In this document: piece by piece, positions 42,897-50,255 of the stretch | How positions within the stretch are numbered: position 1 is the stretch's first letter | Layout: each line of letters starts with the position of its first letter | Assembly (NCBI GenBank): GCA_021819035.1 | Contig: JAKASL010000001.1 | Span: 868,001 to 932,000, forward strand | Direction: 5' to 3' | Source: an archaeon | GTDB lineage: Archaea; Thermoproteota; Nitrososphaeria; Nitrososphaerales; Gagatemarchaeaceae | Length of the DNA: 64,000 bases | Made by a program: the position numbers and the translations under genes | Notes under the pieces: model-generated | Told to the model about the DNA's origin: nothing | What the model saw: only the letters and a program-made list of their open reading frames with translations | Database searches by the model: none

Positions 42897-42922
42897 GGGC
42901 CCCGTCACCCACAGGATGCGCC

Positions 42923-43720
42923 TTGGCGGACCAACCCTGGCTGACTCCCCGGTCTTTGGGCATCACGGCTCCCGAAGGGTCGGACGTCTACGAGTTCTAC
43001 ATGAAGGTGAAGTCGAAGCCCTCCGTCCTGGGGAGGGTGTCCAACCTCGTCGGCTCCAAGGGGATCGACATACTCTGGATGACGGGCCAGGCGTCCGACG
43101 ACAAGCAGACCGCCGATTTCTTCTTCTTCGCCGAGATGTGCTCTTCCACGGCCTCCCATTCCGAGGTGGTCGAAGAGCTGCGGAAGCAGGACTTCGTCCT
43201 GGAGGCGAGGTCCCACAGGCTGGACAGGGTCTACTTCGAAGAGTTCGCCTTCCCCCTCACGAGCGGGGGGCACAGGCGGGTGATGGTCCTCGACGCCGTC
43301 GGCTGGGCCAGGCTGGTGAAGAACTTCCTGGACAGGTTCGGGAGCGCAGGGCAGTCAATCCTCCATGAGGAGGGGGTCGCCTTCGGCCAGGAGGTGGCCG
43401 ACAGGCTCCAGAAGAGGCTCGACGCCGAGCCGGGGCAGGTCGTCCAAAACCTGAAGGCGCTGGTGAGGGCCAGCGGCCTCGGCCTGCTGGAGGTCGCAGA
43501 GGTCGAAAAGGGGGAGCGGTTCACGGTGTCGATATCCGACTCCGTCCTCTGCCAGGGAGAGGGGGAGAAGCTCGCCGACGACTTCCTGGCCGGGGTGGTC
43601 AGGGGGGCGATAGGCCGCACCTACGGCCGGGACTTTTGGGTGAGCGGGACCAGGTTCGAGGGGGACGACATGGTCTTCGAGCTCGCCCCCAAGGGCGCCC
43701 AGCTCGTCCCTCCCGCCTGA
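42923..43720 (+). CDS. ACT-V4R ligand-sensing protein, copy 4 (Cys-less V4R)
   Basis: A 265-residue paralogue. The ACT-like part (VYEFYMKVKSKPSVLGRVSN) is well kept; the V4R part has FGSAGQSILHEEGVAFGQEV in the middle, but the C-terminal cysteines are replaced (WVSGTRFEGDDMVFEL has none). TTG start at 42923. It is directly behind the tandem pilins and before the KaiC-like protein, which ties the sensor family to pilus biology. Confidence 0.75.
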   Translation: MADQPWLTPRSLGITAPEGSDVYEFYMKVKSKPSVLGRVSNLVGSKGIDILWMTGQASDDKQTADFFFFAEMCSSTASHSEVVEELRKQDFVLEARSHRLDRVYFEEFAFPLTSGGHRRVMVLDAVGWARLVKNFLDRFGSAGQSILHEEGVAFGQEVADRLQKRLDAEPGQVVQNLKALVRASGLGLLEVAEVEKGERFTVSISDSVLCQGEGEKLADDFLAGVVRGAIGRTYGRDFWVSGTRFEGDDMVFELAPKGAQLVPPA

Positions 43721-43790
43721 GCGCAGGGGAGGAGACGCCCCTCCGCCGGCCCCGAAAACGCATGATATCGCAGGCCGACGGGCCGCCTAG

Positions 43791-43800
43791 CTTATATAAG
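43791..43800 (+). promoter_or_regulatory. Strong TATA box (cttatataag) of the KaiC-like gene
   Basis: Textbook archaeal TATA palindrome, 30 nt before the TTG at 43826, indicating a leaderless transcript starting at TTG. Confidence 0.75.
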
Positions 43801-43825
43801 AGACTTAAAGGCGCTTCCAATATCC

Positions 43826-44599
43826 TTGGCCTACGACGGCCAGCGCGCAGAGACGGAACAGTCTGCTCCTGGAATCAAGCTGACAAACCTCGGCCTGCAG
43901 GGGTTGGAGTACGTCCTCGGCGGAGGCCTGCCCGAGAGCTCGGTCTACCTTTTGACGGGGGGCCCGGGGACGCACTACGTCACCTTCGCCGACCAGGCGA
44001 TCTACAACCACCTCGCCACAGGTGGGAAGGCTGTCTACTACAACCCTGAGACACCCCTCAGCGACGTGGCCGAGGACATGGCCCTCTACCACTGGGGGAT
44101 ACGCCCCTACCTCGACGACAGGTCCCTGGTGTACTCGAGGCCGATGCCCCCCCAGCTCCAGAGCCTGGCCGACGTGATGGAGGAGGACCCCATGGAGGAA
44201 GTGATCAGGCTCGGCTCGTCCCTCGCGGGGCTCACGAAGGACTTCGTCGAGAAGCTCAAGGAGGGGAGGTGGAGCATACTCAACGCCGGGTACCTCATGG
44301 GCGTCTATCAGCGCCAGGAGATGACCGACCTGGTCATGTTCTGGGTCGGCGCGGTGCACAGGTACGGCGGGGTCCACTTCGTCACCCTCCCTGAAGGGGT
44401 CCACGACGAGAAGCACGTCAACTTCATCAAGAGCGTGGTCGACGGGGTGCTGTCGTTCAAGTTCGCCCAGGGCTTCGGCCAGGCGGAAGGGGAGGTGGAG
44501 GTCCAGAAGCTGCGGCGCATCATACCAAAGTCAAAGACCTTCAGGCACACCGTCCAGGCAGACGGGATCGCCATCGAGACCACCGCCCGCATAGGCTAG
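43826..44599 (+). CDS. KaiC/ArlH-like RecA-fold protein lacking the P-loop lysine
   Basis: A 257-residue RecA-superfamily protein of the KaiC/ArlH type: GLEYVLGGGLPESSVYLLTG opens as in KaiC. The Walker A is GGPGTHYV (about 45-52), with His where GK-T/S normally stand, so ATP hydrolysis is doubtful. Residues from about 95 to 130 are extended, and a Walker B-like WSILNAGYLMG and VHFVTLPEG follow. ArlH, a KaiC homologue, pairs with ArlI/ArlJ in archaella; this may be its non-hydrolysing counterpart for the pilus at 34-43 kb. Converges with the next gene, overlapping 4 nt. Confidence 0.72.
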   Translation: MAYDGQRAETEQSAPGIKLTNLGLQGLEYVLGGGLPESSVYLLTGGPGTHYVTFADQAIYNHLATGGKAVYYNPETPLSDVAEDMALYHWGIRPYLDDRSLVYSRPMPPQLQSLADVMEEDPMEEVIRLGSSLAGLTKDFVEKLKEGRWSILNAGYLMGVYQRQEMTDLVMFWVGAVHRYGGVHFVTLPEGVHDEKHVNFIKSVVDGVLSFKFAQGFGQAEGEVEVQKLRRIIPKSKTFRHTVQADGIAIETTARIG

Positions 44600-45780
44600 G
44601 GCTTGTCTTCGGCTGCCTGGCCTTCGTCGGGGAGGGCGGGCCGCCTCTTGTTCAGAGTGTATCTCACCAGGGCCAGCCCGGCCACGAGGACCGCAGCGAC
44701 CACGAACACTGGTATGAAGTCATACAGCCCGGAGAGCGCGCCGGGGACCGCGGGGGAGGTGGCGGTGGTCGACGTGCTGGTCACGACCACTGTAGTGACA
44801 GCGGTGAGCCCCCCCAGCAGGGTGCTGTTTGACGAGGCTGTTATCGTGGCGGCGCCGAGCCCGGAGGGGATGAAGCGCACCGAGACCTGGCCGGCCTGAT
44901 CCGTGGCCAGGGCCCCTCCTGGGACCAGTGTCCCCTGGCTCGCGGCGAGGTAGACCGGGACCCCCGGCACGGGCATCCCAAGGACGGTCACGGAGACGGT
45001 CAACGACACGACCCCGTCCAAGCCTATGAACTGCGGGTCCGCTGAGACTGACATGCTGGCCGAAGCGGGGAGGACGCTCAGCTTGGCGGACCCTGTGGCG
45101 AGCTCTGGGGCGAGGGCGGTCAGGGTGGTCGACCCGGGAGCCTGCACCTCGATGGTCCCGTAGGCGGGGTCAGCCCCGGGGGGTATCGCCACGTAGACCG
45201 GGTCCCTGAGGACAGTCCCGTTGGAGGCCGTCAGGACCACGTTGGTCCCGAGCGGCGTGTACGCAGGCTCCCCTGCTGAGTCCACGGCCTGGACCGCGAA
45301 GACCTCGTCCGCCCCAGAAAGCGCCATGACAGACTCAGGCGGTGCCAGAAACAGGGCGAGGGCGACGGGCGCCGACGCCGGGACTGCTGTCTTCAGGACG
45401 CTCGAGGCGGGCTGCAGCCCGGCGCTGGTGGCAGCCAGCGTCGCCGTCCCCGCGCTGGAGGAGGTCGACACGGGGACCAGGACGTACGCCTGCCCAGCGG
45501 GTATGGTGACCGTCGTCGGAATCGACCCGACGGTGGAGTTGGACGAAGAAAGGAACACAGTCACGTCTGTGAGTGAAAGGGTGGGATTCCCCGAGGAGTC
45601 GAGGAGCGAGACCACCAGCGCCTGTTGGGTGCTGGAGTCCGCGGGGAGCACCGGGGGGACGACTGTGACCTCGAGGGCGGCGGGGGCGCGCCCCGCGGCT
45701 GACTGGCCGGCTGCGGTGAAAGCAGGGACCACGAGACCGGCCAGGAGGAGCGCAAGGATGACAGAGGCTGCCGCTCTCAT
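44596..45780 (-). CDS. Secreted Ig-like repeat protein with C-terminal membrane anchor
   Basis: A 394-residue surface protein. An N-terminal signal peptide (MRAAASVILALLLAGLVVPA) precedes three to four Big-1/Ig-like beta-sandwich modules (for example SLLDSSGNPTLSLTDVTVFL, then VQAVDSAGEPAYTPLGTNVV, then SVTVLGMPVPGVPVYLAASQ). A Thr/Ser-rich stalk, one helix (about 358-377) and a basic tail follow. Cell-wall stalk, adhesin or transport-accessory roles are possible. The ATG at 45780 is preferred over 45858 because a ttttataagc TATA box (45802-45811) lies about 26 nt before it. Confidence 0.75.
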   Translation of the reverse strand: MRAAASVILALLLAGLVVPAFTAAGQSAAGRAPAALEVTVVPPVLPADSSTQQALVVSLLDSSGNPTLSLTDVTVFLSSSNSTVGSIPTTVTIPAGQAYVLVPVSTSSSAGTATLAATSAGLQPASSVLKTAVPASAPVALALFLAPPESVMALSGADEVFAVQAVDSAGEPAYTPLGTNVVLTASNGTVLRDPVYVAIPPGADPAYGTIEVQAPGSTTLTALAPELATGSAKLSVLPASASMSVSADPQFIGLDGVVSLTVSVTVLGMPVPGVPVYLAASQGTLVPGGALATDQAGQVSVRFIPSGLGAATITASSNSTLLGGLTAVTTVVVTSTSTTATSPAVPGALSGLYDFIPVFVVAAVLVAGLALVRYTLNKRRPALPDEGQAAEDKP

Positions 45781-45844
45781 GTGAGGGAGCGCGCTCCACC
45801 GCTTATAAAACAAGGTAGTTGCCCGACCAGGTGTTACTATCCAC

Positions 45845-46873
45845 ATGACAGGCCTCACGGTCGGCCCGTTCGACCCCTCCGTCTACGCGTCCCTGGCCCT
45901 CCTCTTCGGCATCGCGGCGCAGTTCAGGGCGATGGACGGATACTCATTCCTCCGCGGGGTCCTCGCCTACCTGGAGCGGCGGATGGGCGTGCTCTTCGCC
46001 GTCTCCCTGCTCACGTTCGTCGTGTCGCCCTTCATCCTGAACGACGTCGTCGTCCTCATCCTCACCCCTGCCATCATCCGGTACTCGAAGGGGCACGGCA
46101 TAGACGCCGTCCCGTTGATAGTGGCCGAGGTCACCTTCACCAACATATCCAGCTCGCTCACCCCCATCGGAAACCCCCAGAACATCATACTCTGGACGTC
46201 GTCCGGGGTAGGCTTCGTCAGGTTCGTCGAAGGTACGTGGGCCCCTGTCTTCGCCTCCGCAGCCATCGCCTCCGTCGCGCTCGTCCTCGTCACCCGGCGT
46301 GCGAGAGGGCCAAGGGGCCCTCCGGCGGCCATCGGCCGCTTCACCCCGGCCGCCTACCTGGCGTACGTGGCGGCCGCCGTGCTGGCCGCGAACCTCTACG
46401 GGCTCCCGAGCTACGTCCCCCTCGCGGCAGGGTTCCTCGGCGGGTTCGCATCCACCGGGCGAAGCCTGCGCGCCCTGCTGAGGGAGTTCGACGTGAAGTC
46501 CCTCCTGGTCCTGTACGCGTTCATAACCGCGGTAGCCTTCGCCGCCTACTACCTGTCGGGATACATCGCCCCCTTCGTGGCCCCGGCGGCCCAGGGGGTC
46601 CAGCCATACTCCGGGGAGTTCGTCGGGGTCCTCTCCAACGTGATCAGCAACGTCCCGGTCACCCAGCTCCTGGTAAACACCTCCGGGGTCTCGGCCCACG
46701 TCGCCCCGAAGATAGCTGTCGAGGCGGGGCTCGCCGGGAACCTGGGCCCGGTCGCTTCCTTCGCCAACCTGATCGCGCTGCGGATGGCGGCTAGGGAGGG
46801 GCTATCGGTCAAGAAGGCGGTCGGGCTCCAGGCCCTGGTGGGGATAATATCATACCTCCCTGCCCTGCTCTGA
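45845..46873 (+). CDS. ArsB/NhaD (ion transporter superfamily) anion or Na+/H+ carrier
   Basis: A 342-residue membrane protein with about ten helices. Two signature regions, FILNDVVVLILTP (about 59-71) and SSLTPIGNPQNIILW, with VLSNVISNVPVTQLLVN near the end, mark the ArsB/NhaD/CitMHS group. It is shorter than typical ArsB (about 430), with fewer helices at the front. No arsenic-resistance genes are adjacent, so arsenite extrusion is not assumed. ATG start at 45845. Confidence 0.8.
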   Translation: MTGLTVGPFDPSVYASLALLFGIAAQFRAMDGYSFLRGVLAYLERRMGVLFAVSLLTFVVSPFILNDVVVLILTPAIIRYSKGHGIDAVPLIVAEVTFTNISSSLTPIGNPQNIILWTSSGVGFVRFVEGTWAPVFASAAIASVALVLVTRRARGPRGPPAAIGRFTPAAYLAYVAAAVLAANLYGLPSYVPLAAGFLGGFASTGRSLRALLREFDVKSLLVLYAFITAVAFAAYYLSGYIAPFVAPAAQGVQPYSGEFVGVLSNVISNVPVTQLLVNTSGVSAHVAPKIAVEAGLAGNLGPVASFANLIALRMAAREGLSVKKAVGLQALVGIISYLPALL

Positions 46874-47022
46874 GGGGCGTCGGGGGCGCCTGGACCCTCC
46901 GCGGAGGGCGGGGCCGGGGGGCGAAGATGGACTCCGGCTCGGTAGCATTATACTAGATGAGAGGTCTGGTTGTATGTTCCATTTGAGCGAACACACCGAG
47001 ATAACGCCCGTTCCCCTATGCG

Positions 47023-47403
47023 TTGGTAACCACGTTGGCTAACCTAAGCCTCTACGGCGGAACCCGGGAGACTGCAGAGGTGCAGAGCTCGTCCCCCATG
47101 CAAGAAAAGCACAAGGTCCTTTCGCGCAGGTCCCAGCTTGAGATTAGGATGGATATGCTCAGGGTGATAAAGGCAGGCGCAGAGAAGCCCACCCAGATCA
47201 TGTACAAGGCGAACCTGTCCTGGGTCGCCCTGCAGACCCACCTGACCCAGATGATCGAACGGGGGCTCCTGAAGTGGGTGACGGAGGGGACGAGGAAGCG
47301 CTACGAGCTGACCCTCAAGGGCTCCAGCGTGATGTACGCCTACCAGAAGGTCCTCGAGGAAGTCGGGGAAGAGGACGCCACAGAGTATTCGGGCGCCTTC
47401 TAG
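47023..47403 (+). CDS. Winged-helix transcriptional regulator (archaeal MarR/PadR-like)
   Basis: A 101-126-residue DNA-binding protein. After a short basic start, RSQLEIRMDMLRVIKAGAEK is followed by the helix-turn-helix PTQIMYKANLSWVALQTHLTQMIERGLL and the wing KWVTEGTRKRYELTLKG, as in many single-domain archaeal winged-helix regulators. Two starts are possible: TTG at 47023 or ATG at 47098 (MQEKHKVLSRR), the latter giving the common length. The C-terminus is acidic. Target unknown; probably local or global transcription control. Confidence 0.78.
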   Translation: MVTTLANLSLYGGTRETAEVQSSSPMQEKHKVLSRRSQLEIRMDMLRVIKAGAEKPTQIMYKANLSWVALQTHLTQMIERGLLKWVTEGTRKRYELTLKGSSVMYAYQKVLEEVGEEDATEYSGAF

Positions 47404-47440
47404 ACCGGCACGGGAGGGATGGCCGCTGGTACGCATCACG

Positions 47441-47450
47441 GATATATCAC
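47441..47450 (+). promoter_or_regulatory. TATA box (gatatatcac) upstream of a CTG start
   Basis: Centre is 27 nt before the CTG at 47472; no ATG, GTG or TTG occurs in that frame at the expected distance. Confidence 0.6.
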
Positions 47451-47471
47451 CGGCCCCGCCATGCCTGCGCC

Positions 47472-48056
47472 CTGGCACAGCCATCGACCGCCGGCGCGCC
47501 TCCAGGGCTCCCCCCGTTCACCAAGGGCCTCCTGAAGTGGAGCTTCGCCGTCGGGGTGATACCACCGGTCGCCCTCGTGCTCGGCCTGGCGCTGAAGAGC
47601 CTCTTCGTGCTGGACTACGTCCACGTGATAACAGGGGCGAGCTGGACCGGGTTCGACCTGTATACCGGGATAGTCCTCTCCAGGATCCTCAGGTCGCTCG
47701 AGGTGCCGGCGAGGGTCGAGGTGGCCAAGAGGCTCACGCCGACGACGTTCTTCATCATCCCGTCCCTGGCTGCGGTCGCCATCACCTCAGGGATATATCT
47801 CGCCCAGGCCATGGGGAAGTTCGACCTCGGGGACCCCTGGATACTCGCCGCGGGGGCGATAGTCGTTGTGCTCACTGTCCAGGGGTTCGGCGTCTTCCTC
47901 CCCAACGGGGTCAGGATATTCCTCGAGCTCGCGAAGGCGAAGCCTGACCCGGCGCTCATCTCCAGGCTCACCATGCGCAACGTCCGGCTCGCTGCCAGCC
48001 AGGCGGTCTTCCAGGTCCTGATCATCCTCGTCATGGCGCACCTGGCGGTCTACTAG
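47472..48056 (+). CDS. Membrane protein, five helices, apparent CTG start
   Basis: About 194 residues: helix 1 around WSFAVGVIPPVALVLGLALK, then VLDYVHVITGASWTGFDLYTG, a third helix in FFIIPSLAAVAITSGIYLAQ, and two more. The conserved-looking His and Trp in HVITGASWTG recall haem-binding or CopD/DUF2269-like membrane proteins, but I cannot name a family with certainty. The frame is open upstream, but the TATA box at 47441 points to CTG at 47472; the first canonical in-frame codon (GTG 47556) would cut the first helix. Followed by a small membrane protein in the same operon. Confidence 0.65.
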   Translation: MAQPSTAGAPPGLPPFTKGLLKWSFAVGVIPPVALVLGLALKSLFVLDYVHVITGASWTGFDLYTGIVLSRILRSLEVPARVEVAKRLTPTTFFIIPSLAAVAITSGIYLAQAMGKFDLGDPWILAAGAIVVVLTVQGFGVFLPNGVRIFLELAKAKPDPALISRLTMRNVRLAASQAVFQVLIILVMAHLAVY

Positions 48057-48067
48057 GGGGAGGCTGA

Positions 48068-48265
48068 TTGAATACAAGCGCCCTCGCCGCGATAGCTGTC
48101 TTCGCGGCGGCCCTCCTCTCCGTGTTCGGGGTGCTGTACAGGATGGCCTCGCGGAGCCACGCGAGGGGGGAGCTCAGCTACGACGGGATACGGATACTGA
48201 GGTGGGCCCTGCTGGGCCAGCTGGCTATCTTCGCGATACTGGCGCTGACCGCTTTCCTGACGTAG
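48068..48265 (+). CDS. Small two-helix membrane protein
   Basis: A 65-residue protein with helices at about 4-25 and 46-64. Starts at TTG 48068, preceded by gggggagg at 48055-48062, a plausible ribosome-binding site within the operon. It probably partners the preceding membrane protein. Not recognised. Confidence 0.6.
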   Translation: MNTSALAAIAVFAAALLSVFGVLYRMASRSHARGELSYDGIRILRWALLGQLAIFAILALTAFLT

Positions 48266-48386
48266 GTCGAAGCCCGAGGTTAGCGGTTCGGCTGATTATA
48301 AGTCTTGGAAAACACATGGAGGTTCCTTGCGCATGTCGATTGGATTACTCAGCGTTTAAATCAGGCGGGGCTACGCCGATGCCGCA
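48266..48386. promoter_or_regulatory. AT-rich spacer with two TATA-like elements
   Basis: gattataag at 48294-48302 and gtttaaat at 48354-48361. The second is 30 nt before the ATG of the 40-residue gene. The first has no ORF at the right distance and might start a short RNA. Confidence 0.4.
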
Positions 48387-48509
48387 ATGACTCTCGACGA
48401 GAAAATCCGACTCGGCATGGTGGCCCTGACCGGTGCGAGCATTGTTTTCGCCTCGCTCGGCCTGCACCTGGGGCCTCTGGACATCATAGGTGGATCCGGT
48501 TCTACTTAG
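48387..48509 (+). CDS. 40-residue single-helix membrane protein
   Basis: A short frame with protein-like composition: a basic/acidic start MTLDEKIRLGMVALTG followed by a hydrophobic helix, GASIVFASLGLHLGPLDIIG, and a Gly/Ser tail. The ATG is exactly at the leaderless position behind the TATA-like box at 48354. Small proteins of this kind, with a charged start and one helix, are common but rarely annotated in archaea. The stop overlaps the convergent regulator gene by 4 nt. Confidence 0.55.
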   Translation: MTLDEKIRLGMVALTGASIVFASLGLHLGPLDIIGGSGST

Positions 48510-49654
48510 GCGGCTCCACCTATCTCTGTTATTTTTGCGATTAGCCCGCTAAACCTGTCTAGCAGATCACTCGAATTAAGGACCCACTGCTTCTTCCGCT
48601 CGTCGAAGAGCTGGTAAGACACGGTGAAGGACAAAGCCTCGGTCTGGTCCAAGGGCATCACTGAAACTCTGTCCCTGGCCATTGAGATGGCATCTGTCAG
48701 GTACTGGTATGCTTCTGTGATGTGCTCTGTCGGGAAGTAGAAGTGCGCGCAGTATTCATTCTCCCCCCCCATCTCGTTCCAGAGGAATGGCACCCCGTTC
48801 GACTTAGCCATCAGCTGAATCCGTTCCATCTCGGTCAAGTGCGTCCCAAGCAACGCAAGGTGTTGGTATCTGTGCTTCCTGTGCAGGGCCCTTTCAAGGA
48901 TGGTGCTGTAACTAGTCCCCATCCATCTTAAGCTGTAGCCGTTGATGAGCCCGCGTTCGATAACGTGTGTCTTGTAGTGCCAGGAGAGTTTCTTGTAGTT
49001 CTCCTTCAGCTTCGTCGCGATATCGACGAAGCTTCTGGTGGCGTCTGTCTGCAGCTCTTTGAGTATCAGAAGGTCGTCCTTGTCGAATTTCGCCCTGCTA
49101 GAGCGTTGGTATCCAGCATCACCTGTAGGCTTGAGCCCGGCAGACCAGTCAAAATCCCACCTGCCGGTGTCGAAGTCGTATGACTCGGCCCTCATTGGCA
49201 CGGCCCTGAACCAGTCGAACTCATAGACTTGTAGACTCTTGAAGAGGCCCTTCTCCTGCAACTTCGTCATCAGATCCCTGAACTCTCCAACGTGTTCGGT
49301 GGGGACGCTCGCTTCTACAATGAAGTCTCCTTGGAACATTCGTTTCTCGAAATACACGACATAGCAGAGTTCATTCATCGCGGTCAGGATCGAGTTCGCA
49401 TAGGTGGCATAGAGCGAATTGAAGTCCAGTAGCAGCATCACTCTCCGCAGCCCCAGCTTCTCGTGGCTGGGAAGAGCATGCACGGCGAAACCCTTGCTAA
49501 GCACCTTCTCCTTGTACCTGTACCTCACTGATTCCTTGAACTGGTCCAGTCGCCTTGCGATTTCAGGGATATCTGGTCCGATTTCAGATATCATGTTGAC
49601 TAACTCGGCGGTCCTTGCGCTGGTGTCTCTCGGGACGATGGTCTGTTTCCCCAT
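48506..49654 (-). CDS. Two-HTH Lrp/AsnC-like transcriptional regulator
   Basis: A 382-residue protein made of two similar halves. Each half starts with a winged HTH: ELVNMISEIGPDIPEIARRL in the first, and FDKDDLLILKELQTDATRSF in the second (from about residue 192). Each HTH is followed by an Lrp-like alpha/beta region. Such double regulators occur in Nitrososphaeria-type archaea. Base composition is visibly less GC-rich than its neighbours. A gatttaagtg TATA-like element on the minus strand is about 45 nt upstream of the ATG, so this gene probably has a short leader. Confidence 0.75.
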   Translation of the reverse strand: MGKQTIVPRDTSARTAELVNMISEIGPDIPEIARRLDQFKESVRYRYKEKVLSKGFAVHALPSHEKLGLRRVMLLLDFNSLYATYANSILTAMNELCYVVYFEKRMFQGDFIVEASVPTEHVGEFRDLMTKLQEKGLFKSLQVYEFDWFRAVPMRAESYDFDTGRWDFDWSAGLKPTGDAGYQRSSRAKFDKDDLLILKELQTDATRSFVDIATKLKENYKKLSWHYKTHVIERGLINGYSLRWMGTSYSTILERALHRKHRYQHLALLGTHLTEMERIQLMAKSNGVPFLWNEMGGENEYCAHFYFPTEHITEAYQYLTDAISMARDRVSVMPLDQTEALSFTVSYQLFDERKKQWVLNSSDLLDRFSGLIAKITEIGGAA

Positions 49655-49746
49655 GTTCCTACGAACTGGCCTTTAGTGCGCTCACCACCTTCGGCACTTA
49701 AATCTATGGGAATTCGAGAGGCAGGCGCCCCGTCGGCGGAGAGGGG

Positions 49747-50151
49747 CTATCTCGCGACCTCTTCCTCGGCCGACGCCATCCTGTTGAGCCTGAGCAGCCC
49801 GGGGGCCGGGTACGGGATCTTCAGCGTTCCGCAGAGGAGGTACATGGTGGGGTAGACCCGCTGGTATATCTTCATGAAGAGCGACGGGCTGCCGTCCCCC
49901 TCCTTCGCGGCCAGGAGCTGGTCTATCTCGTCGTCCTTCCCTTTCAGCGCGGCCATCCCGGAGACGAACACCCGGGCCGCCGCAGGCTGCGTCTCTACGT
50001 CCATGGAGAACTTCAGGTTCAGGAACCCGGGGCCGCGGTCGGCCTCGGTGATGGAGGAGTTGACGTTGAAGGTGACCTGGGTCGACTCGTTGGCCTCGTC
50101 TGACGTCTTGTTCGCCTCTATCCCCTTGACAGACACTTCTATCTCTACCAA
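49747..50151 (-). CDS. SecB-like small protein, divergent from the MoxR operon
   Basis: A 134-residue protein with the strand pattern VTFNVNSSI, FLNLKFSMDVET, ARVFVSGMAALKG, and a helix ending KIYQRVYPTMYLLCGTL, then IPYPAPGLL. That arrangement recalls SecB-fold chaperone-like proteins, but identity is low and I am not sure. TTG start at 50151, about 30 nt from a cgttaaatac TATA box on the minus strand. Facing the MoxR/VWA operon across a shared promoter region suggests a functional link. Confidence 0.45.
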   Translation of the reverse strand: MVEIEVSVKGIEANKTSDEANESTQVTFNVNSSITEADRGPGFLNLKFSMDVETQPAAARVFVSGMAALKGKDDEIDQLLAAKEGDGSPSLFMKIYQRVYPTMYLLCGTLKIPYPAPGLLRLNRMASAEEEVAR

Positions 50152-50177
50152 TCTACGGTGCGAAGCGGCCTCAAATC

Positions 50178-50234
50178 GTATTTAACGGTCATAGATTCCA
50201 AATTCATAGCAGCGGTTCGCAATCCATTTTATGC
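50178..50234. promoter_or_regulatory. Divergent promoters of the SecB-like gene and the MoxR operon
   Basis: Minus-strand gttaaata near 50178-50187 and plus-strand attttatgc at 50226-50234, each about 28-30 nt from the start codon it serves (50151 and 50256). Confidence 0.5.
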
Positions 50235-50255
50235 GAAATCCACCCTCGCGTCGGC

